The notes beneath the pieces were generated by a model that had not been told where the DNA came from, searched no databases, and saw only the letters and a program-made list of their open reading frames with translations. From assembly GCA_002362595.1 (NCBI GenBank), contig DEUO01000045.1:1-5461 (forward strand): a stretch of 5,461 nt of DNA. Direction: 5' to 3'. Below, one piece after another: positions 5,329 through 5,461 of the stretch (the first letter of the stretch is position 1; every line of letters starts with the position of its first letter). The DNA comes from Caryophanales bacterium UBA3260. Lineage in GTDB: Bacteria > Bacillota_I > Bacilli_A > RF39 > UBA660. The position numbers and the translations under genes were made by a program.

Positions 5329-5461
5329 AAATATTATTATTCACATATTCTGTATAGAATTCTACTATTAAACCATATAAATAACTAGTTATTAATTTTT
5401 TATCATCTAAAGTAGGTATAAGATTATCATATGTTTTGGATTCATAAGATATTGTTCTTCT
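5327..5461 (-). CDS. C-terminal end of an unidentified protein (partial)
   Basis: On the minus strand a frame is open from the right edge for 44 codons and ends in TAA at 5329-5327. The visible residues begin RRTISYESKTYDNLIPTLDD and include ITSYLYGLIVEFYTEYVNNN near the end. Evidence that it is a real gene: the frame stays open in very AT-rich DNA, the composition resembles the neighbouring proteins, and a terminator hairpin starts exactly at its stop codon. No family is recognisable from this tail. ITSYLYGLI resembles IKSYFYGLV (105-113) of the 309-residue protein at the left end of the window, which may be chance. The gene lies upstream of pta on the same strand with its own terminator between them. 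Confidence 0.65.
   Translation of the reverse strand, partial: RRTISYESKTYDNLIPTLDDKKLITSYLYGLIVEFYTEYVNNNI

Noticed and set aside
63..5461. Possibility of the Mycoplasma code (TGA as Trp)
   Set aside because: All Trp residues in SufB and SSB are encoded by TGG, no conserved gene contains an in-frame TGA, and an in-frame TGA just before the sufB start behaves as a stop.

Overview
The window is very AT-rich and has the look of a compact low-G+C Firmicutes/Bacilli genome, possibly one of the reduced, Mollicutes-related gut lineages (an inference from composition, gene content and tight spacing). Trp is written TGG in the conserved genes, no gene ends in or contains an in-frame TGA, and the ribosome binding sites match a Bacillus-type anti-Shine-Dalgarno, so the standard bacterial code fits better than the Mycoplasma code. 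No rRNA, tRNA, CRISPR array, insertion sequence or phage gene was seen.

Layout. (1) 63-992, plus strand: an unrecognised 309-residue acidic protein with an extended -10 promoter almost touching its start codon. (2) A bidirectional terminator separates it from a convergent ssb gene (1047-1385, minus), which encodes a short single-stranded-DNA-binding protein of the SsbB type without the acidic C-terminal tip. (3) sufB (1570-2865, minus) is an iron-sulfur scaffold gene standing alone, with its own promoter and terminator. (4) Divergent from sufB, with overlapping -35 boxes, is a 428-residue unrecognised protein with one membrane segment at its extreme C-terminus (2950-4236, plus). (5) A 12-bp hairpin fills the gap between that gene and the convergent pta gene (4264-5262, minus; phosphate acetyltransferase). 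(6) The last 44 codons of another minus-strand gene (5327-5461) run off the right edge; its terminator overlaps the pta promoter.

Each complete gene appears to be its own transcription unit with a promoter and a terminator; no operon is visible. Predicted 5' leaders are only about 10-15 nt, and about 3 nt for the first gene. The conserved genes serve unrelated core roles (ssDNA binding, Fe-S assembly, acetyl-CoA/acetyl-phosphate exchange), so the window is not a dedicated pathway cluster. I found no convincing new defence or mobile system. The novel content is the two orphan proteins, the partial gene and the compact regulatory layout.
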